64,000 nt of DNA from JBGSTR01 sp963707135 (GCA_963707135.1 CAVPOY010000040.1:1-64000), one strand, 5' to 3'. Shown: positions 8,842-18,014, counted from the first letter of the stretch. Numbers and translations are program-made. Notes: generated by a model from the letters alone, not told the origin.

Positions 8842-10773
8842 TCAGACGCCGCCGACGGCCCCGCCGACGACCGGCGGCTCCTTACCCTTGCGAGGCTTCG
8901 CGTCGCCTGCGGAGGTCTTTTCTCCCTGGTCGGGGGCCTCTGGCCCTGAGCCGTCCTCCGGTGCGCGGACCGGGCGGCCGCTCATGATGTCGTCGATCTG
9001 ATCCTTGTTGATGGTCTCGAACTGCAGCAGCACGTCGGCCATCGCGTGCAGCTTCTCGATGTTCTCCTCGAGCATCCGACTCGCCCGCCCGTAGTTGCGG
9101 TCGATGATGGAGCGCACTTCCTTGTCGATGGCCTGGGCCGTCACCGGAGAGATCTGTCTCTGCTGGGTCACCGAGTGCCCCAGGAACACCTCGCCCTCGT
9201 CCTCGTTGTAGGCGAGCGGGCCGAGACTGTCGGAGAGCCCGAAGCGCGTCACCATCCGGCGGGCGATCTCGGTCGCCCGCTCGATGTCGTTCGATGCGCC
9301 GGTGGTGACCTGCTCGGGCCCGAATACGATTTCCTCCGCGATGCGGCCTCCGAACAGGCTCGAAATCTGGCTTTCCAGTTGCCGCTTGCTCATGCTGTAA
9401 CGGTCGCGCTCGGGGAGGAACAGCGTAACGCCCAGGGCCCGGCCGCGCGGGATGATGCTGACCTTGTGCACGGGATCGTGCTCGGGAACGAGACGCCCGA
9501 CGATGGCGTGACCGGCCTCGTGGTAGGCAGTCAGACGTTTCTCGGACTCGGACATGACGATGCTGCGCCGCTCGGCGCCCATCATGATCTTGTCCTTGGC
9601 CCGCTCGAACATATCCATGGTCACACTGGTCAGGCCCGCGCGCGCGGCGAAGAGCGCGGCCTCGTTCACCAGGTTGGCGAGGTCCGCGCCGGAGAAGCCG
9701 GGTGTCCCGCGGGCGATGGTGCGCGCGTCCACGTCGTCTGCCAGCGGCACCTTGCGCATGTGCACCTCGAGTATGGCCGCGCGTCCCGTCAGGTCCGGCA
9801 GGCCGACCACGACCTGGCGGTCGAATCGGCCCGGTCGCAGCAGGGCCGGGTCGAGCACGTCGGCCCGGTTGGTGGCCGCTATCACGATAATTCCCTCATT
9901 GCCGGCGAAGCCGTCCATCTCCACCAGCAGCTGGTTCAGGGTCTGCTCGCGCTCGTCGTGGCCGCCCCCGAGGCCGGCACCGCGCCGACGGCCCACCGCG
10001 TCGATCTCGTCGATAAAGATGATGCAGGGGGCGCTCTTCTTGGCCTGCTCGAACAGGTCACGTACCCTGGACGCGCCGACGCCGACGAACATTTCGACAA
10101 AATCGGACCCGGAGATGCTGAAAAAGGGCACCTTGGCCTCGCCGGCGATGGCGCGTGCCAGTAGCGTCTTGCCGGTACCCGGGGGCCCGACCATCAGCAC
10201 GCCGCGCGGGATGCGGCCGCCCAGGCTGGAGAACTTCTGCGGATTACGGAGGAAGTCGACCAGCTCGCCGACTTCTTCCTTGGCCTCTTCGACACCGGCG
10301 ACGTCGCGCAGCGTGACCTTGACGTCGCCTTCGGCATGCTGCCTGGCCCGACTCTTGCCGAAGTTGAAAATGCCTCCGGACCCGCCGCCGCCCATGCTAC
10401 GGCGCATGAACCAGATCCAGACGCCGATCAGTACCAGAAACGGGAGCCAGGCCACTAGCATCTGGGTGATCATGCTGGGCTGCGCCGGGGGCTCGGCACG
10501 GATGATCACATCGTTCGCGAGCAGGTCGCCGACCAGGCCGGGGTCGTCCGGATTGAAGGTCTCGAACCGGGAGCCATCGGTGCGGATGCCCCGAATAGTC
10601 TGCTCCTGGATCGTCACCTCGCCGATCGCGCCGTCGGAAAGCTCTTGCAGGAATTGGCTATAGCTTAGGTTCCGTGCCTCAACCTGGGTGCCGGATCGCA
10701 TGCCGTTCAACATCACCAACAGCCACAGCGTAATTCCGACCCAGAGCAATACGTTGAATCTGTTTGTGTTCAT
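8842..10773 (-). CDS. ftsH: ATP-dependent zinc metalloprotease FtsH
   Basis: Hexameric inner-membrane AAA+ protease that degrades misfolded membrane proteins and short-lived regulators. Two transmembrane segments (about residues 7-24 and 105-124) flank a periplasmic domain. The AAA module has Walker A GPPGTGKT at 196-203, Walker B IIFIDEID at 251-258 and the second region of homology near 300-320. The zinc site HEAGH is at 418-422. The 643-residue length is typical. It stands alone: neither rlmE upstream nor folP/glmM downstream is present, unlike the common gammaproteobacterial order. The C-terminal tail ends in small hydrophobic residues. Confidence 0.97.
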   Translation of the reverse strand: MNTNRFNVLLWVGITLWLLVMLNGMRSGTQVEARNLSYSQFLQELSDGAIGEVTIQEQTIRGIRTDGSRFETFNPDDPGLVGDLLANDVIIRAEPPAQPSMITQMLVAWLPFLVLIGVWIWFMRRSMGGGGSGGIFNFGKSRARQHAEGDVKVTLRDVAGVEEAKEEVGELVDFLRNPQKFSSLGGRIPRGVLMVGPPGTGKTLLARAIAGEAKVPFFSISGSDFVEMFVGVGASRVRDLFEQAKKSAPCIIFIDEIDAVGRRRGAGLGGGHDEREQTLNQLLVEMDGFAGNEGIIVIAATNRADVLDPALLRPGRFDRQVVVGLPDLTGRAAILEVHMRKVPLADDVDARTIARGTPGFSGADLANLVNEAALFAARAGLTSVTMDMFERAKDKIMMGAERRSIVMSESEKRLTAYHEAGHAIVGRLVPEHDPVHKVSIIPRGRALGVTLFLPERDRYSMSKRQLESQISSLFGGRIAEEIVFGPEQVTTGASNDIERATEIARRMVTRFGLSDSLGPLAYNEDEGEVFLGHSVTQQRQISPVTAQAIDKEVRSIIDRNYGRASRMLEENIEKLHAMADVLLQFETINKDQIDDIMSGRPVRAPEDGSGPEAPDQGEKTSAGDAKPRKGKEPPVVGGAVGGV

Positions 10774-10844
10774 TAGGGCCTAGCGTTCGAGTTTGTGGTG
10801 CTTGCGTCGCAGGTGGCCAAGGCACCGTCGGTGGTTGCCGGGAT

Positions 10845-10872
10845 AGATCGGGGCTTCACAATGAAAACCAAC
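10845..10872 (-). promoter_or_regulatory. Possible heat-shock (sigma32-like) promoter for ftsH
   Basis: On the minus strand GTTGGTT (10872-10866), a 12-base spacer and CCCCGATCT (10853-10845) resemble the sigma32 pattern CTTGAAA and CCCCATnT, about 70 bases before the ftsH start. FtsH is a sigma32 regulon member in E. coli. The -35 half is a poor match. Confidence 0.3.
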
Positions 10873-11006
10873 GCGCAGTGTGCCGGCGCGCCGCGCGACA
10901 CGCCGCTTTCGCCGCCGGCGGAACATCCAGGCGGTCTCCGTGGTCGCAACGGCGAGCGCCCGATCGAGGGAGCCGGGGCGGATGTCAACTCTAAGGGCTT
11001 TTCGAG

Positions 11007-11936
11007 ATGAAACCGACGTTGATTCTAACACTGGCGGCCTTCGCCGGCGGGACCCTGACCGGCGCCATCGCGATCAAGATCCTCCGATCCGCCGGACCCC
11101 TGCCGCCCGCGGACGCAGTTGTGGCACAAGAGGGGACTGCGTCGGCGGCTTTTCCCGCGGTCGCGGTCGCCCAGGTTCGCGCGGGGCCGGTCAGTGACGG
11201 GGCGACTGTCTCGCCGGCGCCCGGCGGCGGGCCGACGAGCGAGCCCCCCGACTCTCAACCCACACCCACGGACGAGCCCGAGAACGCGCTCGAGGCATGG
11301 CGCGAGCTTGGCGCCCGGGTCTCCCAGCTGAGTGTGCGTCTCGCATCTGTCGAGCAGGCGATCGCGCGGGTCGAAGCGGAGCAATCACCCGAGGAAGCCG
11401 AGCCGGAAAGGCCGGCTCGTCCGCGAACCGCGGACGACCGCCGCGAGGCCTTGGTCTCGGCCGGTGTCGACGCGGGTCTGGCCGACGACATCGTCTGGCG
11501 GGAGGGCCAGGTCGAGCTGGAGCGGCTCGCGCTGCGCGACCTTGCCACGCGGGAGGGTTGGCTCGGCACCAAGCGCTATCGCGACGAGCTGAACCAGATC
11601 GGTGGGGAAGGGCGCCCGATTCGGGAGGAGATCGGCGACGCCTCTTACGACCGGTTCCTCTATGCCACTGGAGAGGACAATCGGGTACAGGTCTCGTCGG
11701 TGATCCCGGGCTCCGCCGCCGAGGCGGCGGGTTTCCAGGACGGGGACCTGGTCGAATCTTACGCCGGTGAGCGGGTCTTCCGCTTCTCGGAGCTGCGCGA
11801 GGCGACGACCCAGGGGGAGAGCGGCGAGCTGGTCGCGGTCCGCCTCCGGCGAGGCGGCAGGGTCATCGACGCCTGGGTGCCCCGCGGGCCGCTCGGCGTT
11901 CGGCTCGATATGGCGCGAGCCGAGCCCTATCCCTGA
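11007..11936 (+). CDS. Membrane-anchored PDZ-domain protein of unknown function
   Basis: 309 residues: a short N-terminal hydrophobic anchor (LILTLAAFAGGTLTGAIAI), a Pro/Ser-rich linker, a predicted helical segment around residues 90-130 with heptad-like spacing, and a C-terminal PDZ domain (about 215-300) containing VIPGSAAEAAGFQDGDLV. No protease domain is present, so it is not a DegP-type enzyme; PDZ domains usually bind protein C-termini. It probably sits in the periplasm tethered to the inner membrane. It is divergent from ftsH and is followed by a convergent lipoprotein gene, so it is probably transcribed alone. Confidence 0.7.
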   Translation: MKPTLILTLAAFAGGTLTGAIAIKILRSAGPLPPADAVVAQEGTASAAFPAVAVAQVRAGPVSDGATVSPAPGGGPTSEPPDSQPTPTDEPENALEAWRELGARVSQLSVRLASVEQAIARVEAEQSPEEAEPERPARPRTADDRREALVSAGVDAGLADDIVWREGQVELERLALRDLATREGWLGTKRYRDELNQIGGEGRPIREEIGDASYDRFLYATGEDNRVQVSSVIPGSAAEAAGFQDGDLVESYAGERVFRFSELREATTQGESGELVAVRLRRGGRVIDAWVPRGPLGVRLDMARAEPYP

Positions 11937-11981
11937 CCCGGCGTAGCCGGTACGCGCGACTTCACCGCGATTTCCCAGCCC

Positions 11982-12482
11982 TCAGCGGGCGTATCGACGA
12001 TCCAGGTCCTGCCGCAGCTCATCCATCAGGTCTGCCAGCGGCCCTGCGACCGTCGGTTGGCCGGCGGGGACGCGACAGCCGTCGCATCGGCCCGAGTAGA
12101 CGCGGTCGATTCCAACCTCGCGACTGAGCTTGTCGCGGGTGCGCACGCGAAGCGACAGGGTTCCGCTCTGTTGCCCGGCGTCTTCCCAGACCAGATCGTT
12201 CACCGATGCCTCGAGGAGGACGCCGGCCTCGTTCGCCTCGCCGGGAGCGGTCAGCGGGATCACGCCGGCGAAGATGCCGGATCGGTCCAGATCCTCGGTC
12301 ATCAGCTTCTGTATCCACCACCGGGAGACGCTCGGGCTCGCGACCGCACGCCCCTCGGTCACGGGGTCGATCGCCAGCGCGGCCGGGCCGTCGTAGCTCT
12401 CGTGCCGCCCGACCGTCGACGTCGATGAGCACCCGGTTCCAATGAAGGCGAGCAGCGGCAGGACGAGCAAGAGTCGGTACAT
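11982..12482 (-). CDS. Hypothetical outer-membrane lipoprotein
   Basis: 166 residues starting at the ATG at 12482, chosen because an AGGGAG ribosome-binding site precedes it and the first residues form a clean lipoprotein signal (MYRLLLVLPLLAFIGTGC). A longer in-frame extension would run into the divergent permease gene. The mature part has no transmembrane segment; WWIQKLMTEDLDRSGIF suggests a small beta-alpha periplasmic fold, and two cysteines (CDGC) near the C-terminus may pair. I do not recognise the family. It is convergent with the PDZ gene. Confidence 0.7.
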   Translation of the reverse strand: MYRLLLVLPLLAFIGTGCSSTSTVGRHESYDGPAALAIDPVTEGRAVASPSVSRWWIQKLMTEDLDRSGIFAGVIPLTAPGEANEAGVLLEASVNDLVWEDAGQQSGTLSLRVRTRDKLSREVGIDRVYSGRCDGCRVPAGQPTVAGPLADLMDELRQDLDRRYAR

Positions 12483-12621
12483 GCGGGCTCCCTGGTGGAT
12501 GTCTTCGTATTCGTGAGCGGCCGGGCTCCGACGATGGGTGCCGGTGGCGCGTATCATACAGGCGCTCGCCCCGCGTCGCGCCCAAGGTCCCTGTTTCCCG
12601 ATAAGTCCGCACTCCGACAAC

Positions 12622-13440
12622 GTGCCCAGATCGTCACTCAATACCGGCACGGTCCTGTGCGCCGCCATCCTCGCCCTTTGGGTCCTGACCGCGGTGCTGG
12701 CCCCGCATTGGCGCCTGACGCCGAACCAGGTCGATCTACCGGCGATCCTGGCGCCGCCGGGCAAGGTGGCCTGGCTCGGCAACGACGACCTGGGTCGCCC
12801 GGTGCTTGACCGGCTGCTGGTTGGCGCTCGTACGTCGCTGGTGGTCGGCGTGGGCGTCGTTGCCTTCAGCGCCCTGATTGGCACTCTGATCGGCGCGCTG
12901 GCGGGGTTCGTGGGCGGTCTGCTCGACCTGATCTTGATACGCGTCGTCGACCTGTTCCTCGCGTTTCCCGGGATCCTGCTGGCGATCGCGCTCGCCGGCG
13001 TCATGGGACCCGGGGTCGACAACGTGATCATCGCGCTGGTGACCGTGGGTTGGGTCGGCTACGCGCGGCTCGCTCGGGCCCAGATTCTGGCGCTGTCCCG
13101 GCGCGACCATGTGCTGGCGGCGCGCGCGCTGGGCCGCGGGGGCTGGGCGATCCTTAGCCGGCACCTGATCCCGCTCGCGCTCGCCCCGCTGATCGTCGAG
13201 GCCACGTTCGGCATCGCGGGGGCCGTGCTCGCCGAGGCCGGACTGTCCTTTCTGGGGCTCGGTGTGCAACCGCCGCAGGCCTCCTGGGGCAGCATGGTGC
13301 GGGACGGCGTCTCCTATCTGCTCGTGGCGCCGCATCTGGTGTTGGCGCCGGGGCTGGCGATCATGCTGGTGGTGCTGTCGGTGAACATCCTCGGGGATAC
13401 TCTGCGGGACCGGCTGGACGTCCGTGACCGGACGCGTTGA
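12622..13440 (+). CDS. ABC transporter permease, OppC/DppC type, orphan
   Basis: Inner-membrane permease of the peptide/nickel uptake class. It has one N-terminal transmembrane helix, the conserved LAPPGKVAWLGNDDLGRPVLDRLLVGARTSL-like region (residues about 35-65), then five helices. The cytoplasmic EAA-like loop (ALGRGGWAILSRHLIPLALAPL) contacts the ATPase. The GTG at 12622 is preferred because an upstream in-frame GTG at 12538 adds a polar, poorly conserved-looking tail before the first helix. No partner permease, ATPase or binding protein is adjacent, so it must work with subunits encoded elsewhere or be a remnant. Confidence 0.85.
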   Translation: MPRSSLNTGTVLCAAILALWVLTAVLAPHWRLTPNQVDLPAILAPPGKVAWLGNDDLGRPVLDRLLVGARTSLVVGVGVVAFSALIGTLIGALAGFVGGLLDLILIRVVDLFLAFPGILLAIALAGVMGPGVDNVIIALVTVGWVGYARLARAQILALSRRDHVLAARALGRGGWAILSRHLIPLALAPLIVEATFGIAGAVLAEAGLSFLGLGVQPPQASWGSMVRDGVSYLLVAPHLVLAPGLAIMLVVLSVNILGDTLRDRLDVRDRTR

Positions 13441-13588
13441 TCCGCGCAACCGGGACAGCGCCCGTGGGCTGTGCTAAAACGCGGAGGTACGCCAGGGCCC
13501 GGGGTCCCGGGGCGAGTCAAGCCGTCAGCGATCTGAGAACGATGCAAAGACTGGTTCAACGCAAACAACGGCCGAGGGCCGCCTGATC

Positions 13589-14665
13589 GTGTCCCTCGGC
13601 CCCGTCATGCTGGACGTCGCCGGCACGGGACTCACCGCCGAGGACCGTGAGCTGCTGTGTCATCCGGCCGTCGGCGGCGTAATCCTGTTCTCGAGAAACT
13701 ATGAGGATCCCCAGCAGCTCGCGGGACTCACGTCAGAGATCCACGGGCTGAGGGAGCCGCGCCTCCTGATCGGCGTCGATCAGGAGGGCGGCCGGGTCCA
13801 GCGCTTCCGCGAGGGTTTCACCCGGCTGCCCCCGGCCGGCCGGTTCGGGACCCTCTATCGCCGGGACCCGAGGCATGCCAGGTCCGCCTGCGCCGCGGTC
13901 GCCTGGCTGATGGCGGCCGAGCTTCGTGCCGCCGGCGTGGACTTCAGCTTCGCCCCGGTACTGGACCTGGACCGGGGCATCAGCCGGGTGATCGGCGACC
14001 GCGGCCTGGCCAAGACGCCGGTCCAGGTCTCGGAGCTGGCGCTGGCCTGGACCGAGGGCGCCCGCCGCGCCGGCATGGCGTCGGTCGGAAAGCACTTCCC
14101 CGGTCACGGCGGCGTGCCGGCGGACTCGCACGCCGAGCTTCCCGCGGACGGCCGCGAGCTTGCGGACCTCCTGCTGGAGGACCTGGTGCCGTTCGAGCGG
14201 CTCATCCTGCATGGCCTCGAGGCGGTGATGCCGGCTCATGTGGTCTACCCGCGAATCGCCCCCGAGCCGGCCGGGTTCTCGGCGTTCTGGCTGCGCGACG
14301 TTCTGCGGGCGCGGCTCGGATTCCAGGGCGTGATCTTCAGCGATGACCTCAACATGGCAGCGGCGTCCGCTGCCGGCGGCCACGTCGAGCGCGCCCGCGC
14401 CGCGTCGGCGGCGGGGTGCGACATGCTCCTCATCTGCAACAACCGTCCAGCGGCGATCGAGGTCGTCGGCGCGTTTGCCGACTACGACGACCCCGCGGCG
14501 CGTCTTCGCCTGCTGCGGATGCACGGTCGCGGTCATACCGGGCGCGACCGGCTCCGCGAGGACCCGAGCTGGCAGGAGGGGATACGACAGGTCGCCTTGC
14601 TCGAGGGTCTGGAGACGCTGGATCTGGCCCTCGCCGATCCGACCGAGCCGGGTTCCGCTCGGTGA
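13589..14665 (+). CDS. nagZ: Beta-N-acetylhexosaminidase NagZ
   Basis: Cytoplasmic family 3 glycoside hydrolase that removes GlcNAc from 1,6-anhydromuropeptides during peptidoglycan recycling. It carries the family signatures GVDQEGGRVQR, SFAPVLDLD, the KHFPGHGG...DSHAELP loop with the catalytic His/Asp pair, and the nucleophile aspartate in FSDDLNMAA. The 358-residue length is slightly longer than E. coli NagZ. The start is a GTG. Its stop overlaps the hpt start by four bases (GTGA), so the two genes are coupled. Together with MltD in this window it covers two steps of wall turnover. Confidence 0.95.
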   Translation: MSLGPVMLDVAGTGLTAEDRELLCHPAVGGVILFSRNYEDPQQLAGLTSEIHGLREPRLLIGVDQEGGRVQRFREGFTRLPPAGRFGTLYRRDPRHARSACAAVAWLMAAELRAAGVDFSFAPVLDLDRGISRVIGDRGLAKTPVQVSELALAWTEGARRAGMASVGKHFPGHGGVPADSHAELPADGRELADLLLEDLVPFERLILHGLEAVMPAHVVYPRIAPEPAGFSAFWLRDVLRARLGFQGVIFSDDLNMAAASAAGGHVERARAASAAGCDMLLICNNRPAAIEVVGAFADYDDPAARLRLLRMHGRGHTGRDRLREDPSWQEGIRQVALLEGLETLDLALADPTEPGSAR

Positions 14666-15213
14666 AGCTGGCCCACGGTACCTACGCGGCCGTCGCCAAG
14701 CGCGCCGAGTGTCTGGTGAATCAGGCGGAGGTCGAGCAGGCGCTGGATCGGATGGCCCTCGATGTCACCGCGCGGCTCGCCGGAAAGGACCCGCTGGTGC
14801 TTTGTGTCATGTCCGGCGGCGTCGTCCCGACCGGGCTCCTGCTGCCACGGCTGGGGTTCCAGCTCCGACTCGACTATGTCCACGCGACTCGCTACCGCGG
14901 GGGCACCAGCGGCGGCGAGATGCACTGGCTCTACCGCCCCTCGGAGGCCGTTCGCGGGGAGCACGTACTGATCGTCGACGATATCCTGGACGAGGGGGTC
15001 ACCCTCGACGCGGTTGTCCGGGCCTGCGAGGAGGATGGAGCGGCCAGCGTGCACAGCGCGGTGCTGGTCGCCAAGCGCCGGGCGCACCGGCGCGAGGCCG
15101 ACATCGTCGGCGTCGAGGTCGAGGACCGTTATGTCTTTGGCTTCGGCATGGATTACAGGCGCTACTTCCGGAATGCCGCCGGAATCTTCGCCGTCGCGGA
15201 CCAGGACGTCTGA
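14662..15213 (+). CDS. hpt: Hypoxanthine-guanine phosphoribosyltransferase
   Basis: Purine salvage enzyme joining hypoxanthine or guanine to PRPP. The 183 residues include the PRPP-binding signature VLIVDDILDEGVTL near residue 100, an N-terminal VMSGGVV loop and the flexible loop around YRGGTSGGE. The start is the GTG overlapping the nagZ stop; longer in-frame extensions would lie inside nagZ. It is followed after a spacer by a hemerythrin-like gene and then mtnP, which yields hypoxanthine after phosphorolysis of methylthioinosine, so hpt and mtnP act in linked salvage steps. Confidence 0.93.
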   Translation: MKLAHGTYAAVAKRAECLVNQAEVEQALDRMALDVTARLAGKDPLVLCVMSGGVVPTGLLLPRLGFQLRLDYVHATRYRGGTSGGEMHWLYRPSEAVRGEHVLIVDDILDEGVTLDAVVRACEEDGAASVHSAVLVAKRRAHRREADIVGVEVEDRYVFGFGMDYRRYFRNAAGIFAVADQDV

Positions 15214-15371
15214 TCCCCAGCCGCGACGGTGCCGGCGCAGAAAGAATCCGGCCGCTGCCCCTTTCGCGATTCGAGAATGGGATTTACGAAACGCGCGCCA
15301 ATCGCCCTGAACCGGGACATCCCGCGGATGGTTCCCGAAAAACAGACATTCCTAATATTGACGCGCGCCTT

Positions 15372-15400
15372 TTGACAGTTGCGCTGTTTTGGATTACACA
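15372..15400 (+). promoter_or_regulatory. Sigma70 promoter in the hpt-hemerythrin spacer
   Basis: A perfect TTGACA (15372-15377), a 17-base spacer and TACACA (15395-15400) lie about 180 bases before the hemerythrin-like gene. The 368-bp spacer 15214-15581 holds no other recognisable gene. Confidence 0.55.
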
Positions 15401-15581
15401 GTCGACTACGGCGCCCTGTCGTGAGTCCGAGCGGCATCGGCTCGTAGATTTGTGTGGGCAAGCTGGCGATCCCCCCCGAAGCGCGGTGGAACAGCGATCC
15501 GGTTCCAAACCGCGGTGCCAGCATCAGCAAGCCCCCTAGCCCCTGCCGCCACTGAAGTAAAAAGTTTCCGGAGGATGATCT

Positions 15582-16025
15582 ATGTACACGCTCGAAACCT
15601 ATCGCCACTCGCACGCGGAGCTACGTCAGATGATCGACGACCTGCAGTCGATCCTCACCGTGGACCAATTACGCATCAGACCGAATGCGAGGACCGCTTA
15701 CGAGTTGCTCTGCGATCTGGGGGAAAAGGTACGCAGTCACCTCGCCAACGAAGATCGAAGTCTGTATCCGAGCCTGTTGATACACGAGGACCCCAAGGTG
15801 AAGTCGATCGCCTGGGGCTTCATCAGCGGCGAAAAACCGCTGCGCAAGACATTCGACGATTACCACAAGAAGTGGCTGAAGAACTGCGACTTCAACTTCA
15901 GCGAGGAGTTTCTCGACGAGAGCCGAGAGGTCTTCGAGATGGTGGCTCATCGGATCCAGCGTGAGGAGCAGGTCCTGTTCCCGAAGCTGGTGGAGATCGG
16001 AATGTTCCAGGAGGCACGTTGCTGA
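15582..16025 (+). CDS. Hemerythrin-like (HHE) domain protein
   Basis: 147 residues with the spacing of a hemerythrin four-helix bundle: early histidine (YRHSHAELR), HLANEDRSLYP in helix 2, a DDYHKKW histidine in helix 3 and HRIQREEQVLFPKL in helix 4. These would bind a di-iron site for O2 or NO sensing, oxygen carriage or iron handling. The start has a CGGAGG ribosome-binding site and the gene ends at a strong terminator, so it is a monocistron with its own promoter. The ligand and role cannot be decided from sequence. Confidence 0.82.
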   Translation: MYTLETYRHSHAELRQMIDDLQSILTVDQLRIRPNARTAYELLCDLGEKVRSHLANEDRSLYPSLLIHEDPKVKSIAWGFISGEKPLRKTFDDYHKKWLKNCDFNFSEEFLDESREVFEMVAHRIQREEQVLFPKLVEIGMFQEARC

Positions 16026-16046
16026 CAGCGCGGCACCATGGGATCG

Positions 16047-16076
16047 CGAAACCGGCGCCTTTGGGCGCCGGTTTCG
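16047..16076 (+). terminator. Intrinsic terminator-like hairpin after the hemerythrin gene
   Basis: A perfect 13-bp stem (CGAAACCGGCGCC and its complement) with loop TTTG follows the stop codon by about 20 bases. The downstream T-run is short and delayed (CTTCCTTTT). Confidence 0.75.
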
Positions 16077-16089
16077 TCTGGACTTCCTT

Positions 16090-16119
16090 TTGAGCAGGGG
16101 AACCCGGGTCCGGTAGAAT
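16090..16119 (+). promoter_or_regulatory. Sigma70 promoter for mtnP
   Basis: TTGAGC at 16090-16095, an 18-base spacer and TAGAAT at 16114-16119, placing the likely transcript start about 25 bases before the mtnP ATG. The same GGTAGAATTC/CC box precedes rpsO. Confidence 0.65.
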
Positions 16120-16149
16120 CCGCGGGCGGTTTCGCATAGCGGTACGCCC

Positions 16150-16890
16150 ATGGGTCTTCTCGCTGTCATCGGAGGTTCCGGATTCTCGGCGATGCCCGTG
16201 CTTCGGGGGTGCGCCGATCAGCCGATCGGAACCCCGTTCGGTGAGACCTCGTCCCCGATAACCCGGGGGCGCATCGGGCGCGCCGAGGTCCTTTTCCTAC
16301 CTCGACACGGGGCCGGTCACCGTCTTCCACCGCACCGCATCAACTATCGGGCGAACCTCTGGGCACTGCGCGCGAGCGGCGCCCAGCAGGTTGTGGGGTT
16401 GGCTGCCGTCGGCGGAATTACGGCAGCCTACGCGCCGTCGAGCCTCGTAGTTCCGGACCAGATCGTCGACTATACCTACGGACGCGAGCAGACCTTTCAC
16501 GACGGCCTGGCGGACCGGATCGAGCACGTCGACATGACGGACCCCTATTGCCCAGAGCTCAGGGCGGCGCTGCTTGGAGCCGGTTCGGCGGCAGGTATTT
16601 CCGTGCTCGACGGGGGCACCTACGGGGCGACCCAGGGGCCACGCCTGGAAACGGCCGCCGAGATCACCCGCCTCGAGCGTGACGGCTGCCACCTGGTTGG
16701 CATGACCGGCATGCCGGAGGCGGCCCTGGCCCGAGAGCTCGGGCTCTGCTACGCCTGCTTCGCGTTCGTCGTGAACTGGGCCGCCGGCAAGGGCGCCGGG
16801 CCGATTACGTCCGAGGACATCGCGGCGAACTTGTCACTGTGCAGGGACCGGGTCGAAAGGATCTTGACGGTCCTCGCGGCCGCGGAATGA
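16150..16890 (+). CDS. mtnP: S-methyl-5'-thioinosine phosphorylase
   Basis: Phosphorolyses 5'-methylthioinosine (or methylthioadenosine) during salvage of the polyamine by-product. It has the MTAP/PNP-fold signatures IGGSGF, the phosphate-binding RHGAGH, NYRANLWAL, TYGATQGPRLET and the MTGMPEAALARELG block. The 246-residue length and the position beside nagZ and hpt match the Pseudomonas MTIP gene (PA3004 next to nagZ), so methylthioinosine is the favoured substrate; this is inference, since the residues that separate the two activities were not checked. Confidence 0.88.
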   Translation: MGLLAVIGGSGFSAMPVLRGCADQPIGTPFGETSSPITRGRIGRAEVLFLPRHGAGHRLPPHRINYRANLWALRASGAQQVVGLAAVGGITAAYAPSSLVVPDQIVDYTYGREQTFHDGLADRIEHVDMTDPYCPELRAALLGAGSAAGISVLDGGTYGATQGPRLETAAEITRLERDGCHLVGMTGMPEAALARELGLCYACFAFVVNWAAGKGAGPITSEDIAANLSLCRDRVERILTVLAAAE

Positions 16891-16950
16891 ACTTGCGGAC
16901 CGGAATGCCGAGAGTTACCTCCCATCTCTTCTGGAGGCGTTGATCAAATG

Positions 16951-17060
16951 CCATCCCGGCACTTGATCAACTCGCGCTGCGAGAGCCTCGACTTTCGGTG
17001 CGGCGCATTTTTGAACGCTTACATTCATTCGAGATACCGGGCCATCCTCGGCCCGGACGG
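16951..17060 (+). repeat. Dispersed imperfect repeat, copy B
   Basis: Gap-free counterpart of copy A at 6328-6438, lying between mtnP and the proline-rich gene. It keeps GGCACTTGATCA, CGAGAG, TTACATTCATT and the terminal hairpin GGGCCATCCTCGGCCC. Both full copies are just downstream of a plus-strand gene. Confidence 0.75.
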
Positions 17061-17135
17061 CAATCCGAATAGGCCAGCATTTTTGTGGTCCGGTTCTTGA
17101 GCATTTGCCATCTGACTTCCACGGAGTACCTGAGC

Positions 17136-18014
17136 GTGTCGACCACAGAAATATCCACCCCGACCCCGCGATTCGGATGGCTGCCGAAGCTTCTTCTGTG
17201 GGCGCTGGTGATCGCGATCGGCGTCCTGTACCTGGCGTCGATGAACCGTCACCGGGAGGAGGCCGAGTCCCAAGCTGTCGCCGAGGGCAAGGCCCCTCCC
17301 GCCAAGATTGCGGCCCCGCCCCCTCCACCCGTTGACGTCGAGACCGCCGAAGGCCCGGAGTCGACGGCTGTCGTTGTCGCGCCCGACCTGGAGCCCGGCC
17401 GGCGCGTGGAGACCGACCGCGATCCGGGGCAGGATGGTCCGGTCCAGGCGGCCGAGGCGGAGGCCTTTGCAAGTTCGGTAATGACGGCCGAGTCGGCACC
17501 GGCCGAAACGGGTTCGCCCGACGCGGCGGTGCAACTTAGCGCTGAGGCGCGGGCACCGCGGCCCGCGGTGCCCGCGGAAGCCCCGCCGTTGAAGCCCGCG
17601 CCATCCAAGCTCCCGCCGCCGGCGGCGGGTGCCGTGGCACACCCGGGTTCCGCCGCTGGTCCCTCCGCGCCCGGGGAGCGATCCGCCGCAATGCGATCAG
17701 GTGCGTCGCTCGATTCGACCGGCCCGGACCTGCCGCCGGTGTCGCCGGTACCGAGCACCGAGGCGGCGTCCGGCAATCCCGCGGACGCGACTCTGGCAAG
17801 GCCAGGGCTTTTGCCGCAGGAAACGCTGGAGCAGCGTCGCGCGCGCATTCGTGCCGAGTACGAGGCCATGTATCGCGCTGCCCGGGGTCCGGTGGGCCGC
17901 GGATGGGGGGGCTACCCACCCCCTGCCGCGACTCCGTACGGCCACCCGGTTGGACCCGACTACAGGCCCCCGGGCTACCCCTGGGGCTACCTGCCGCGCC
18001 GGGAGGCGCCCTGA
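17136..18014 (+). CDS. Proline/alanine-rich single-pass membrane protein of unknown function
   Basis: 292 residues from the GTG at 17136, which follows an ACGGAG ribosome-binding site. A short cytoplasmic tail precedes one strong transmembrane helix (LPKLLLWALVIAIGVLYLA), then a long low-complexity Pro/Ala/Glu-rich region and a C-terminal RRARIRAEYEAMYRAAR helix with a Pro/Tyr/Gly-rich end. The layout resembles periplasm-spanning linkers of the TonB or TolA type, but there is no recognisable C-terminal TonB domain. It stands alone between mtnP and the convergent sprT. Confidence 0.6.
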   Translation: MSTTEISTPTPRFGWLPKLLLWALVIAIGVLYLASMNRHREEAESQAVAEGKAPPAKIAAPPPPPVDVETAEGPESTAVVVAPDLEPGRRVETDRDPGQDGPVQAAEAEAFASSVMTAESAPAETGSPDAAVQLSAEARAPRPAVPAEAPPLKPAPSKLPPPAAGAVAHPGSAAGPSAPGERSAAMRSGASLDSTGPDLPPVSPVPSTEAASGNPADATLARPGLLPQETLEQRRARIRAEYEAMYRAARGPVGRGWGGYPPPAATPYGHPVGPDYRPPGYPWGYLPRREAP

